This document shows, in pieces, positions 27,582 to 36,364 of a DNA stretch of 64,000 nt. Under the pieces are notes generated by a model, which ran no database searches, was not told where the DNA came from, and saw only the letters and a list, made by a program, of their open reading frames with translations. The stretch is from a virus, in the IMG/VR virus record IMGVR_UViG_3300007511_000004, positions 1 through 64,000 of that record; one strand, given 5' to 3'. Both the position numbers and the translations under genes were made by a program. Every line of letters starts with the position of its first letter. The first letter of the stretch is position 1.

Positions 27582-28450
27582 CCAAAAAGATAATCTTCTC
27601 CATCTATATCGATATTCCCGAAGATCGACTGGATAATCCCGGTGGGTATGATTGGAAGACCGGTGAACAAAAGACTACTGATAAGAGCCTAAAGGTTAAG
27701 AATTCCTTTGCCGAGTATAGTAATGAACTGGAGTCGAGGCAGCGAGCATATGCCGAGACTATCGGTTCTCATTACGTTTTACATGAATACGATCAGGAGT
27801 ATCTAAATTTTTGCCAGATGTTCAAAGGGGAGTTTCCTCAGATATCAGAATATGATATTGTAAATTTCTACAAACATTGGTTAATGAAGGTACATGCCGA
27901 GAACTACGATCAAGTGTGTTACCTTGATTTTGATGTCATTCCCAACACTAATGAAGATATATTCGAAGCGCATGATAATGATAAGTTTGCCTGTGCCGAG
28001 CAGAATGATGACGCGTTTTGGGGCAAGAATTGTAAAGCTGATGCATATAACACCTGCATCAGGAATCCTGCATCGAAGTATTGGAATTGTCATGCCATGC
28101 TGATGGAGGAGGGATTCGATCCGGATACTGATGTATTTAATACTGCTATTATGATAGCTACCGCAGAACAAATTAAGAAGCTGGATTACTTTGGAGATTT
28201 CAAAGAGGTTCTAAACCTTATGACCGAACTAAAGAATGATGAATACTCGATGTATCCGTTCCAAATCCAACGTATTTTTAATTACGATAATGAAACGGTT
28301 TTTGCCTATAAAAGAGTGATTAATGGGATCGAGGTAGACTATATTGATGAGCTATGGCATAATAGGCTGACCCGTGCCCATCACGACATTAACCCTGAAG
28401 CTAAGATGTATCATGTCATACATAAAAGGTTTGATCTGGTGTTACTATGA
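27578..28450 (+). CDS. Glycosyltransferase-like protein (GT-A, DxD)
   Basis: The ATG at 27578 (MTKKIIFSIYIDIPED) overlaps the previous stop as ATGA; an upstream in-frame ATG would add six residues. The protein of about 290 residues has a hydrophobic first strand, the sequence YDQVCYLDFDVIPNTNEDIF with the metal-binding DxD at about residue 114, and a later FNTAIMIATAEQI segment expected near the acceptor pocket. These are GT-A features seen in GT8/GT32-like proteins. It is one of three different DxD proteins in this cassette. Confidence 0.65.
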   Translation: MTKKIIFSIYIDIPEDRLDNPGGYDWKTGEQKTTDKSLKVKNSFAEYSNELESRQRAYAETIGSHYVLHEYDQEYLNFCQMFKGEFPQISEYDIVNFYKHWLMKVHAENYDQVCYLDFDVIPNTNEDIFEAHDNDKFACAEQNDDAFWGKNCKADAYNTCIRNPASKYWNCHAMLMEEGFDPDTDVFNTAIMIATAEQIKKLDYFGDFKEVLNLMTELKNDEYSMYPFQIQRIFNYDNETVFAYKRVINGIEVDYIDELWHNRLTRAHHDINPEAKMYHVIHKRFDLVLL

Positions 28451-29154
28451 TAGTCTATTGCGTTCGGATCGGTGAAAAGTATGGGATTGAATATGAGCAA
28501 TATATCGAGAAAAAGCTTTGCGACTATGACGTACAGTGGATAAGAGAACCGTATGCGGAGGGAGTCGCTTTACAGTGGAATAAGATGCTACCCATGTCAT
28601 TGGACATTAATGAGCCCGTGTGCGTAATCGACATTGACCTGTTTCTAATCAATGACTATATTAAACTGTTTGAATATCCAATTGAGCGTGGCGAGTTTCT
28701 TGCAATACCTGGTTGGTGGCGTGGCGAAGCGGATTATAAAATTAACGGAGGATTCTTTAAATACTATCCGACTGATTGTAAATACATTTACGATACCTTT
28801 ATGGAGGATCCTAGACATTGGCAGGATTACTATATCAAGAATGGCACTACGACCGGTCCAGTTAACGGGGAACAGTATTTTGTTGAGGACCAGGTTAACA
28901 AGCGGTTAAAGCTAAAATTGATCCCGGACTCATGGATCACTCGCTGGGCCACGGAAAGTACTATAGAGTATTCCAGCTACAATTATGACTTTGAAGAATG
29001 GTCAATGTTTATGAATATGGAGTATATTAAAAAGACCGGCAATGAATACTGTTACATGGAAGGGGAATTCCATCCTGATATCAAGATGGTACACTTCACT
29101 AACACCATAAACAAGCCCGACGAATGGGAACACTATGACGAATACGTTCGCTGA
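28447..29154 (+). CDS. Glycosyltransferase-like protein (GT-A, DxD)
   Basis: This 235-residue protein starts VYCVRIGEKYGIEYEQYIEK, has the DxD segment VCVIDIDLFLIND at about residue 60, then LAIPGWWRGEADYKINGGFF. It is the third DxD protein of the cassette and differs in sequence from the other two. Trp-rich loops fit sugar binding. Start and stop overlap neighbours (ATGA at the start, 20 bases at the end), so it is co-translated with the radical SAM gene that follows. Confidence 0.6.
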   Translation: MIVYCVRIGEKYGIEYEQYIEKKLCDYDVQWIREPYAEGVALQWNKMLPMSLDINEPVCVIDIDLFLINDYIKLFEYPIERGEFLAIPGWWRGEADYKINGGFFKYYPTDCKYIYDTFMEDPRHWQDYYIKNGTTTGPVNGEQYFVEDQVNKRLKLKLIPDSWITRWATESTIEYSSYNYDFEEWSMFMNMEYIKKTGNEYCYMEGEFHPDIKMVHFTNTINKPDEWEHYDEYVR

Positions 29155-29914
29155 CCATTACGATAATAATGAACTGATCATGTGGGTTGACCTATCGACA
29201 TATTGTAATGCTGGTTGTCCCCAGTGTCATAGGACCGAACTAGAGGGACTAGGAAAGATAGATTGGTTACCCCTCATACAATGGTCAATTCAAGAATTTA
29301 AGAGCGCTTTCCCGGTCGAGACATTATCCCATTATGCTAAATGGGAATTCTGCGGCACCTGGGGTGACCCAGTGATGAATAAGGATTTATTTAAAATTGT
29401 AGAATATGTCCTTGAGAATTCCGATGCCGGAATTCAGATCAACACTAATGGGAGTATAAGAGATCCTCAGTGGTGGTGGGATCTGGGGGTATTAGGCGGG
29501 GAAAGACTTCGGGTATGGTTTGATATAGATGGCGTCACACAGGAGATGCATAGTAAATATCGACAGAAAACTGATCTGGAAAAAATCAAAGAAAATGTAG
29601 AATCCTATTGTGCAACAAATGGAAAGGCGAACGTTATGGTTATCGTCTTCAAACACAACCAAGATCACCTCTGGGAAATTCATGATATGATTCGGGGGTT
29701 GGGTATGACCGGAGAGATTCTATTTACTGAATCCAACAGATTTTACCGTAGGGATTACCACCTCTCTCGAGATGAAAATGGCAATGAGGTGCGACTAGAA
29801 CAATCAACCTTAAATGGGGATCACCCCCTTCTAAGTGATAAGATACCTATAAGAGATCATAAATGGTTAAAAAAATTCATTGCAAGTGGGAACAAGACAA
29901 AAGACTGTTGGTAA
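29135..29914 (+). CDS. Radical SAM enzyme, N-terminal catalytic part
   Basis: This 259-residue product carries the CxxxCxxC cluster motif (STYCNAGCPQCHR, about residues 22-32), a GTWGDP glycine motif and a TIM-barrel-like core (GIQINTNGS, RLRVWFDIDG). It stops at 29914 without a SPASM domain. The missing domain is encoded in the -1 frame from 29863. The two overlap at an A7 run, so the full enzyme is probably made by -1 slippage. Substrate unknown; neighbours are sugar-modifying enzymes and a carbamoyltransferase. Confidence 0.8.
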   Translation: MTNTFADHYDNNELIMWVDLSTYCNAGCPQCHRTELEGLGKIDWLPLIQWSIQEFKSAFPVETLSHYAKWEFCGTWGDPVMNKDLFKIVEYVLENSDAGIQINTNGSIRDPQWWWDLGVLGGERLRVWFDIDGVTQEMHSKYRQKTDLEKIKENVESYCATNGKANVMVIVFKHNQDHLWEIHDMIRGLGMTGEILFTESNRFYRRDYHLSRDENGNEVRLEQSTLNGDHPLLSDKIPIRDHKWLKKFIASGNKTKDCW

Positions 29915-30174
29915 ACCCCGACGGTCAGGCGTTTCCATGTTGTTACCTATCAAATCCCTATTATCAACGGGTAGTGGGAGTCGATGAAGGCTTCGTCCAG
30001 CATGTCATGGAAAAGTACCATACAGATCGTGATGATCTGAATGTATTTAAAGCTGACATAAAAGATATCATCAATCATAAATGGTTTACCGAGACCCTTC
30101 CTGAATCATGGGAAGATGATGATAAGGTACACTATCAATGTGTAAGAATGTGTGGTGTGGATGACGATGAATGA
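29863..30174 (+). CDS. SPASM-type C-terminal domain of the preceding radical SAM enzyme, -1 frame
   Basis: This 103-codon frame reads IHCKWEQDKRLLVNPDGQAF followed by PCCYLSNP and, at its end, CVRMCGV. That is the auxiliary cluster (SPASM/twitch) domain expected directly after the barrel. Reading from the upstream gene and slipping back one base in the A7 run gives a smooth join, HKWLKK-IHCKWEQ. It could also start alone at the ATG 29863, although a free SPASM domain would be unusual. The stop overlaps the carbamoyltransferase start (ATGA). Confidence 0.75.
   Translation: MVKKIHCKWEQDKRLLVNPDGQAFPCCYLSNPYYQRVVGVDEGFVQHVMEKYHTDRDDLNVFKADIKDIINHKWFTETLPESWEDDDKVHYQCVRMCGVDDDE
29869..29875 (+). 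other. Slippery heptamer A AAA AAA joining radical SAM and SPASM frames
   Basis: The zero frame reads TTA AAA AAA TTC, so the heptamer A AAA AAA fits the bacterial -1 slip rule and lies exactly where the frame must change. The zero-frame stop is 39 bases beyond the run. A sequencing loss of one A from an A8 run would give the same picture. Confidence 0.6.
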
Positions 30175-31517
30175 ATTACACCGGACTATCATATGGGTTT
30201 CATGATGCTGCAATAGCATACATCAAAGATGATGAAATACTTGGCGCATATCACGCAGAACGCGAAAGCCGAGTTAAGAATGATCGAAATCCTAACCAAA
30301 GTTGGGAAGAAGCAATCCTAACCAAAGTTGGGAAAAAGTGCTTCTATGAGAAACCTTTTAAAAAGAATCTTAGAAGATTATATGCTGGTCAGAAGTGGAA
30401 GAAGGCACCCGACGCTGACTTCTACGTAGACCATCATTGGTCACATGCTGCAGCCGCATATTACACTCGTCCCTTTACAGAAGAGCCGGTTTGTGTCGTA
30501 ATTGACGCTATCGGTGAATGGGATACTGCCTCTATATGGTGGAAAAAGAAAAAAGTCTGGAGTATGAGATACCCCAAGTCTTTGGGATTATTCTATTCTG
30601 CAATTACCCAACATATCGGTCTCAAACCCAACGAAGATGAATATATTACTATGGGGATGGCTGCATATGGTGAGTCGATCTATAGCAGGCATATGGAATT
30701 CCTCACAAGAGAGAACCTACATACTGGGATACCTAGTTGGTTTATGAATTATGCTCGGCCTGAAGACGTTGCAGCTTCGGCTCAGGTTATCATTGAAGAT
30801 AAAATATTAGAAATTATTAACCGGGCTCGAAGATATTCAGAACATCTCTGTTACGGCGGGGGTGTTGCTTTAAATTGCGTAGCCAATAGTAAAATCCAAC
30901 CCCTATTTAAGAACATGTGGATCCTCCCATCCCCGGGCGATTCTGGTAGTGCTATCGGGGCAGCTGCTGCCATCAATGGGAAGATGTTAAACTGGATCGA
31001 TCCATACTTGGGATATGACATAAAGGGAGAAGTAAACCCCAAGACAGTTGTTAACCATCTGATCAAACATTCTTATTGTGGGATCGCGAGCGGTCGGGCG
31101 GAATTCGGCCCACGAGCACTGGGAAACAGAAGTCTTATTGCTGACCCTCGGTTAGATATTAAGGATACTGTCAATCGAATTAAACGAAGACAGAAGTTCC
31201 GGCCATTTGCGCCTGCTATCCTAGAAGAGCATGCTAATGAATATTTTGAAGGACCAATGAACGAATATATGCAATTTGTGGCAAGTGCAAAACATGATTA
31301 TAGCTCTGTTACTCATGTCGACGGGACTGCCAGGGTACAACTTGTAAGAAAAAATTGTAAGTCTATAATCCGGCCTATCCTTGAAGAATTCTATGAGCAA
31401 ACTGGGGTTCCCATGCTCCTTAATACAAGCCTAAATATTAAGGGACAGCCGATAGTTAACACAGAACGGCACGCAGAAGAATTTGAACGAGAGTATGGGG
31501 TTAGGGTATTTAAGTGA
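30171..31517 (+). CDS. Carbamoyltransferase (NodU/CmcH family)
   Basis: This 448-residue protein matches the carbamoyltransferase family that moves carbamoyl from carbamoyl phosphate to hydroxyls of sugars or antibiotics. The N-terminal Kae1-like part has GLSYGFHDAAIAYIKDD, VDHHWSHAAAAYYTRPF with metal-binding His residues, and CYGGGVALNCVANSKI. The C-terminal part has GRAEFGPRALGNRSLIADPR, KFRPFAPAILEEHANEYF and MLLNTSLNIKGQPIV. It is somewhat shorter than typical members (about 550) but complete in motifs. The context with glycosyltransferases suggests carbamoylation of a sugar or polysaccharide. Confidence 0.92.
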   Translation: MNYTGLSYGFHDAAIAYIKDDEILGAYHAERESRVKNDRNPNQSWEEAILTKVGKKCFYEKPFKKNLRRLYAGQKWKKAPDADFYVDHHWSHAAAAYYTRPFTEEPVCVVIDAIGEWDTASIWWKKKKVWSMRYPKSLGLFYSAITQHIGLKPNEDEYITMGMAAYGESIYSRHMEFLTRENLHTGIPSWFMNYARPEDVAASAQVIIEDKILEIINRARRYSEHLCYGGGVALNCVANSKIQPLFKNMWILPSPGDSGSAIGAAAAINGKMLNWIDPYLGYDIKGEVNPKTVVNHLIKHSYCGIASGRAEFGPRALGNRSLIADPRLDIKDTVNRIKRRQKFRPFAPAILEEHANEYFEGPMNEYMQFVASAKHDYSSVTHVDGTARVQLVRKNCKSIIRPILEEFYEQTGVPMLLNTSLNIKGQPIVNTERHAEEFEREYGVRVFK

Positions 31518-32299
31518 CTTATATATTAGCGGTTGGGTGTAGTTTTACGGATCCTAAATGGAGATCTCATCAACATATTGATGATGAAGATCTTAGAGGC
31601 GATTGGCCAAGGTGGCCCGAAATAGTCGCTATGAAAAAAGGAATGGCCTGTAAAAATCTAGGTAGAGCTGGGGCTTCCAGTCATTTGATTATGCAGCTGG
31701 CCGCATCCAAAATACATTCCGATGATCCGCCACATACAGTACTTGTTCAATTGTCAGATTGGTCAAGATTCAGTGTCTATGGTGCCCGGAATATGGCATT
31801 CTATGCTACGGTAGATCAAGGGAATGAATTCGATACCAGGAATAGAACCGAGCTAGGCCTATATGTTTGGAAGCGATCTAAACTGGAAGATGTCATTACT
31901 GAAAACCTCCTCCTCATTTTGAATCTCATCCATTTATGTAAATCTAAGAAGATCAAGCTTTTAATTGGACAGAATCATATTGGACCTATCTGGACTGATT
32001 TATATAACACTCAGAAAAATACTATAGAGAGGATAATCCCCGACTTCTTTAACGGGAATGGGGATCAATGGATTAATAAAATAACCGTACCGCGAACATG
32101 GATGAACAATCCATATTTCTCCGAGATGGAAAAACATAAAGAGTACTTGATCGGTTGGCCTTTCATGGACTCTTTGGGCGGGGAGACGATATCTACTCGG
32201 AAACATGAGATATCTGACGTTGACCATCATCCGAATAAAAAAGGCCAAGAATATATTGCAGAAATGTTTTTAAGGAGTTGGGCCGATGTTAAAGTATAG
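31514..32299 (+). CDS. SGNH/GDSL-like hydrolase
   Basis: This 261-residue protein starts at GTG (31514), overlapping the previous TGA. Block I is LAVGCSFTDP with the candidate nucleophile Ser, then NLGRAGASSH and VLVQLSDWSRF. The C-terminal VDHHPNKKGQEYIAEMF fits block V (DxxH). SGNH enzymes remove or transfer acyl groups, often on sugars. It is distantly similar to the protein at 32932-33888, so the two flank the small protein and the 2OG oxygenase as a pair. Confidence 0.7.
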   Translation: MTYILAVGCSFTDPKWRSHQHIDDEDLRGDWPRWPEIVAMKKGMACKNLGRAGASSHLIMQLAASKIHSDDPPHTVLVQLSDWSRFSVYGARNMAFYATVDQGNEFDTRNRTELGLYVWKRSKLEDVITENLLLILNLIHLCKSKKIKLLIGQNHIGPIWTDLYNTQKNTIERIIPDFFNGNGDQWINKITVPRTWMNNPYFSEMEKHKEYLIGWPFMDSLGGETISTRKHEISDVDHHPNKKGQEYIAEMFLRSWADVKV

Positions 32300-32393
32300 A
32301 ATAAGAATTTGGATCTATAGGATCAAGAGATTGTTTCTCAAGGAGGATCGCGAAGTCCAAAATTTCATATACGATAATGATGAAGATAAATGA
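32286..32393 (+). CDS. 35-residue basic amphipathic protein
   Basis: A short frame starts at ATG 32286 inside the end of the SGNH gene and ends TGA 32391-32393, overlapping the next ATG as ATGA. It reads MLKYRIRIWIYRIKRLFLKE followed by an acidic tail ending IYDNDEDK. Without it there would be a 90-base gap in an otherwise overlapping run. The basic hydrophobic first half could lie on a membrane. An AAGGAGG sequence lies in its second half. No family recognised. Confidence 0.5.
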   Translation: MLKYRIRIWIYRIKRLFLKEDREVQNFIYDNDEDK

Positions 32394-32926
32394 AAGAATT
32401 ACGCTCCTCTCTAGATCCATTCCCCTTTGCGGTGATTGATGATATCATGGATCCCTATACATTCGGGTTAGTGAAGGAATATGGGTATCATGTTCTGAAT
32501 AGGTATGAAGAAAAAGGCATCCATCAGCATATAATGGATAAGAATGAATCCCCGTTATTATTCTCAGTACTAGAGGGCGTAAATGACGAATTCCGGGATA
32601 TCTATTATGATAAGTGGGGGATAGATAAGAATATTACCTCCCACACCAATGTTCAGTTCTCCTGCTATAACACCGATCATACTGATTATCCTGAATATAA
32701 TATTCACAATGATTCTAAAAAGAAAATCACGTCATGCGTTATTGCACTATCTGATAGGGGGAATATGACCGAAATCTATTCGGGTAAGAAGAAATTGGTG
32801 CATAGTCCTGAATGGAAACCGAACAGAGGGGTTCTATTCAAGAGAAGCGATACGAGTTGGCATAAGGTCGGGAACCCGTTGGGAGGGCCAAGGTTGTGTG
32901 TTAATATATTCAGAAGCGGGGCATAA
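32390..32926 (+). CDS. 2-oxoglutarate/Fe(II) oxygenase-like protein
   Basis: This 178-residue protein has the prolyl-4-hydroxylase-like double-stranded beta-helix layout. YNIHNDSKKK carries the HxD pair at about residues 104-106, SDTSWHKVGNP the distal His, and RLCVNIFR the Arg expected to bind 2-oxoglutarate. The N-terminal LDPFPFAVIDDIMDP is a typical opening of small phage oxygenases. It would hydroxylate a peptide or small molecule. It is set between the two SGNH-like genes. Confidence 0.75.
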   Translation: MKELRSSLDPFPFAVIDDIMDPYTFGLVKEYGYHVLNRYEEKGIHQHIMDKNESPLLFSVLEGVNDEFRDIYYDKWGIDKNITSHTNVQFSCYNTDHTDYPEYNIHNDSKKKITSCVIALSDRGNMTEIYSGKKKLVHSPEWKPNRGVLFKRSDTSWHKVGNPLGGPRLCVNIFRSGA

Positions 32927-32931
32927 TAGCC

Positions 32932-33888
32932 GTGACTTATCTTTTAGTGGGTGGGTGTAGTTGGAGCGATATAAATTATAATAGTCCCGACCCAGATTAT
33001 AATGGCCCAAAGGAATATTTGAAATGGTCTGAACATCTTGCAAATTACCTAGATGTACCGCTGGTATCCGTTGCTTGGTGTGGGCGGGGGCAATACTACA
33101 ATTACCCCCTACTGATGGATCGTATCTTATCTGATAACCCTCCTGAATATGTCGTCTGGCAACTATCGGGTAGTCGTAGATTCGAGATACCGGGCTCATC
33201 TATAGATTTCTGTAGTCCAATATTGAACCCCAAAGCAGGAAAAGAGTTAACAACTCTGGGTCATAGATATATGCGAGTTAATAATCGCGATGATCTTATT
33301 GATCTAGTGGAGAATGCAATGCCGTCTGCCGTTGAACGAAAGCACTTATATAATGTGGCTAAAAATCTCCTTGATTCTATATTTTATTATTCTACTAATA
33401 CGTACGATTTACTTGAAGAACAATTCCGAATGATTTATAGATTCAAAAGAACTTGTGAATTATTAGGTATTAAGTTTTTCGTATTTGCTACAGATGTTAA
33501 TATAATTGATAGGGATGGTCTTAGGGATAACCTACTAGAAACAGTTCCGGAATACCATGTTAATTCAGCTCATAATATAGCTCGAAAACTCCAGATGATG
33601 AGTCATCATCCGTTAGAAAAATATAAATCTAAGACATCGAAACAATTAGCATACGGCCAGGTTCTGAGACAAATTACGAGTACCGATATTTTTAAGACCC
33701 TTGAAGAGGACCATACAGGAATATATGGCTGGCCTTTCTTTCCCGAGCTCGGAGGGGAAACATTATGCGCATTGAGGGACCCGGAATATTCAAGGGGAGA
33801 GCTAACGGTAAGCGCGAAGGACCAGCATCCCAATTCCCTTGGACATAAAATTTTATTTGAAAAGGTCGCAAAAGAGTGGAACATCTAG
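32932..33888 (+). CDS. SGNH-like hydrolase, second copy
   Basis: This 318-residue protein starts at GTG 32932 with YLLVGGCSWSDINY (block I, Ser in GCSWS), then SVAWCGRGQYYNY and VVWQLSGSRRFEI. It ends with KDQHPNSLGHKILFEKV, the DxxH block. It parallels the protein at 31514 in order of motifs and in GTG start, but it has an insertion in the middle. An acylation or deacylation role on the phage-made glycan is an inference. Confidence 0.65.
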   Translation: MTYLLVGGCSWSDINYNSPDPDYNGPKEYLKWSEHLANYLDVPLVSVAWCGRGQYYNYPLLMDRILSDNPPEYVVWQLSGSRRFEIPGSSIDFCSPILNPKAGKELTTLGHRYMRVNNRDDLIDLVENAMPSAVERKHLYNVAKNLLDSIFYYSTNTYDLLEEQFRMIYRFKRTCELLGIKFFVFATDVNIIDRDGLRDNLLETVPEYHVNSAHNIARKLQMMSHHPLEKYKSKTSKQLAYGQVLRQITSTDIFKTLEEDHTGIYGWPFFPELGGETLCALRDPEYSRGELTVSAKDQHPNSLGHKILFEKVAKEWNI

Positions 33889-34826
33889 AAAGAGCCGTAA
33901 TAGAGGTATTTGGGGGTTGCAACTATACTTGCGATATGTGCCCTCAGTCCTCGGGCAGAGGACGCGATTGGACGCGGAAAATGCCTCTTCGGTTATTTGA
34001 AAACATTCTGGATCAATTACCCGGAAAGCCTATTATTAACCTTGAAGGCTCTGGTGAACCTACGATGGCCAAGGATTTACCGAGATATGTTGAAGCGTGT
34101 ACGAACCGTGGTCTTAAAACATTTATGTTTACGAATGGTTCTTATTTCACGGGAGATCTTTTAAAAGATACAATTGATGCGGGTTTATCGTTTGTTAGGT
34201 TTTCATGCATAGGGTATAATCGAGATCTATATCAGAAATGGATGAGCCAAGATAACTTTAATATGCTGAAGAAGCACGTCACCGAGACTAATGACTATAT
34301 TAGTAAACGCAATAGTAATTGTGAGGTTAGTAGCTACCATCTAATTCTAGATAATGATAATGTAGAACATGAAATCGACGAGTATCGATCCAACTTTATT
34401 GATCCACTCGGTACTATAGGATATATTTGGAAAATGCACAATTGGAGTGGGAATTGGTCGCCCGAGTATGATAGGAAGTCTCCGGAAAAGCGGACATGCG
34501 GCCGGCCGTTCGCCCCCGAGATTACTATTAGAGCAGGTGGAGTGAATGGGTTAAGAGGGGCAGTCACTCCCTGTTGCCAGACTATGGGACCGCCCAATGA
34601 GGATAAGAGTGTGCTAGGTCATTTCCAGAATCAAACATTTGAAGATATTTGGTACGGTGATGAATATAACAAACTTCGGAAAGCCCATGAGCTCGGGGAA
34701 TGGCCTGATTATTGTGAGAATTGTGATTTCTTGATCGATGATAATGAGGTGTTAGTGTGGAGCAACGATCCTACTGCAAAAGTCCATAAGATGATCGGTG
34801 CAACGGATTTAGGGGAATATAGATGA
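33876..34826 (+). CDS. Radical SAM/SPASM protein
   Basis: The 316-residue product starts at GTG 33876 inside the previous gene. The cluster motif is FGGCNYTCDMCPQSSGRGRD, followed by NLEGSGEPTMAKDL (GGE-like motif) and TFMFTNGSYF. The C-terminal part has GAVTPCCQTM and YCENCDF, fitting an auxiliary SPASM-type cluster. Such enzymes modify peptides or sugars by radical chemistry. The next gene is also a radical SAM protein and overlaps by four bases. Confidence 0.85.
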   Translation: MEHLERAVIEVFGGCNYTCDMCPQSSGRGRDWTRKMPLRLFENILDQLPGKPIINLEGSGEPTMAKDLPRYVEACTNRGLKTFMFTNGSYFTGDLLKDTIDAGLSFVRFSCIGYNRDLYQKWMSQDNFNMLKKHVTETNDYISKRNSNCEVSSYHLILDNDNVEHEIDEYRSNFIDPLGTIGYIWKMHNWSGNWSPEYDRKSPEKRTCGRPFAPEITIRAGGVNGLRGAVTPCCQTMGPPNEDKSVLGHFQNQTFEDIWYGDEYNKLRKAHELGEWPDYCENCDFLIDDNEVLVWSNDPTAKVHKMIGATDLGEYR

Positions 34827-36364
34827 GAATATTAATTGCATACCCAAATCTACCCCTTATGCTCGTACCTGCTGTTACGGTCGGCCTGTTTACGGACATA
34901 TGCAAAAAAGAAAATGTTGAAATAGATCTCTTTGAGACTACTGCCTACAGTGATGATCCTGAAGCTGGTATGATCTTTAAAACCAAACTTGGAAACGGTA
35001 GGGCTTATTCTATTGAAGAGATTGGGATGGAGATCCGGTCAACTAATTATATGTTGGATGATTTCAGATCAAAGGTATTGGGGTATGATCCGGATCTGAT
35101 CTTGTTCTCAACGGTTGAAGATACCTTCAAAGATACGGTAGCAATGCTTGAAAAGATTGCTGATCTTGGAATCCCCCATATCGTGGGTGGCGTATTTCCC
35201 ATAGCGGCACCGGATCGATGCCTGGAACATCCTTTGATAAAAGCGATTTGCAGATTCGAGGGAGAATATGTAGTACGAGACGTTATTCGTAGGATGAAGG
35301 ATAATCTACCATGGGATGACGTTGCGGGTATATGGACCAAGGAGAAAAGAAACCCATTCCAGCCTCTGGTAGACATTGATGAATATAGCCCCGACTACAG
35401 TCTTTATCATCCCGATAGATTCCTGAGAGCCGTCGGAGGTAATATTGTTAGGTCGATTAATCTTGAATCGTATCGAGGGTGTCCATATTCTTGTACTTTT
35501 TGTAATAGTCCAATGACCCGTGGATTGGATAAGAAGTTTCTTAGAAGGAAATCAATCGGAGTATTGAAAAAGGAGATAGAGGAGTATATTGAACTGTATG
35601 ATCCCAGTTACTTCTTCTTCGTCGACGATTCATTCCTTGCCAGACCGAAACATGAGGTCTTTGCAATCTGTGATCTCATGGAGGAATACGGGATACCTTG
35701 GTGGTGTAATACTCGTATTGAAAACGTAAATGAAGAACTTCTTGCAGCAATGAAGAGAGGTAATTGCGATCGGATCCAATATGGCATTGAGTGTGGAAAC
35801 GACGAATATCGCAAGACCGTCTTAAAAAGAAATGTAACACTCGAACAATATCATGATAAAATTAATATAATAAATAACTCAGGTATACCATATGGTCTAA
35901 ATGTGATTATTGGTTTACCACATGAAACAAAAGAGATGGTGTTTGAGACTGTTGATCTGGTAAAAGAGTTTGGTGGTAATGATGGTATTGCAGTAGCTAT
36001 CTTTATTCCGTACCATGGCACCTTACTTAGAAAGTATGCCATTGATAATGGACTATTGGATCCTGACTGGATATCGGGAGATGGATATTTATTGGGAGGG
36101 TCTGCTCTAGTGCAACCCGAAGGTTACCTATCTAGGGAAGATATTTGGAATTTGGCAAATACGTTTAAATATTATGCTCTATTTAATAAGGACCTATGGC
36201 ATTTAATTGATGAGGATATTGAAAACGCCGAGAAACTATATAATGAGTCATTCTTTTTAGATAAAGCAGCAGATGGCATGACAAATATTATTAATCGAAC
36301 TAAGAAGATTTGGTCGTGTGAAACAGACGGATATCATGACGTTAGAATATTACAAAACGTATAG
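34823..36364 (+). CDS. B12-binding-type radical SAM enzyme
   Basis: This 513-residue protein has an N-terminal Rossmann-like domain of the cobalamin-binding type (residues 1-170, with PDLILFSTVEDTFKDTV and IPHIVGGVFPIAAPD). The radical SAM motif is LESYRGCPYSCTFCNSPMTR, and the barrel includes YFFFVDDSFLARPKHEVF and QYGIECGNDEYRKTVLKRNV. Class B enzymes often methylate unactivated carbons or build lipid or peptide cross-links. The usual B12 DxHxxG motif is not clear, so cobalamin binding is uncertain. It links the sugar-enzyme part to the three paralogues that follow. Confidence 0.85.
   Translation: MRILIAYPNLPLMLVPAVTVGLFTDICKKENVEIDLFETTAYSDDPEAGMIFKTKLGNGRAYSIEEIGMEIRSTNYMLDDFRSKVLGYDPDLILFSTVEDTFKDTVAMLEKIADLGIPHIVGGVFPIAAPDRCLEHPLIKAICRFEGEYVVRDVIRRMKDNLPWDDVAGIWTKEKRNPFQPLVDIDEYSPDYSLYHPDRFLRAVGGNIVRSINLESYRGCPYSCTFCNSPMTRGLDKKFLRRKSIGVLKKEIEEYIELYDPSYFFFVDDSFLARPKHEVFAICDLMEEYGIPWWCNTRIENVNEELLAAMKRGNCDRIQYGIECGNDEYRKTVLKRNVTLEQYHDKINIINNSGIPYGLNVIIGLPHETKEMVFETVDLVKEFGGNDGIAVAIFIPYHGTLLRKYAIDNGLLDPDWISGDGYLLGGSALVQPEGYLSREDIWNLANTFKYYALFNKDLWHLIDEDIENAEKLYNESFFLDKAADGMTNIINRTKKIWSCETDGYHDVRILQNV

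Noticed and set aside
29135-30174. Radical SAM gene as a simple pseudogene
   Set aside because: Both frames are otherwise intact and the join lies exactly on a canonical slippery heptamer; a read error or recoding is more likely than decay.
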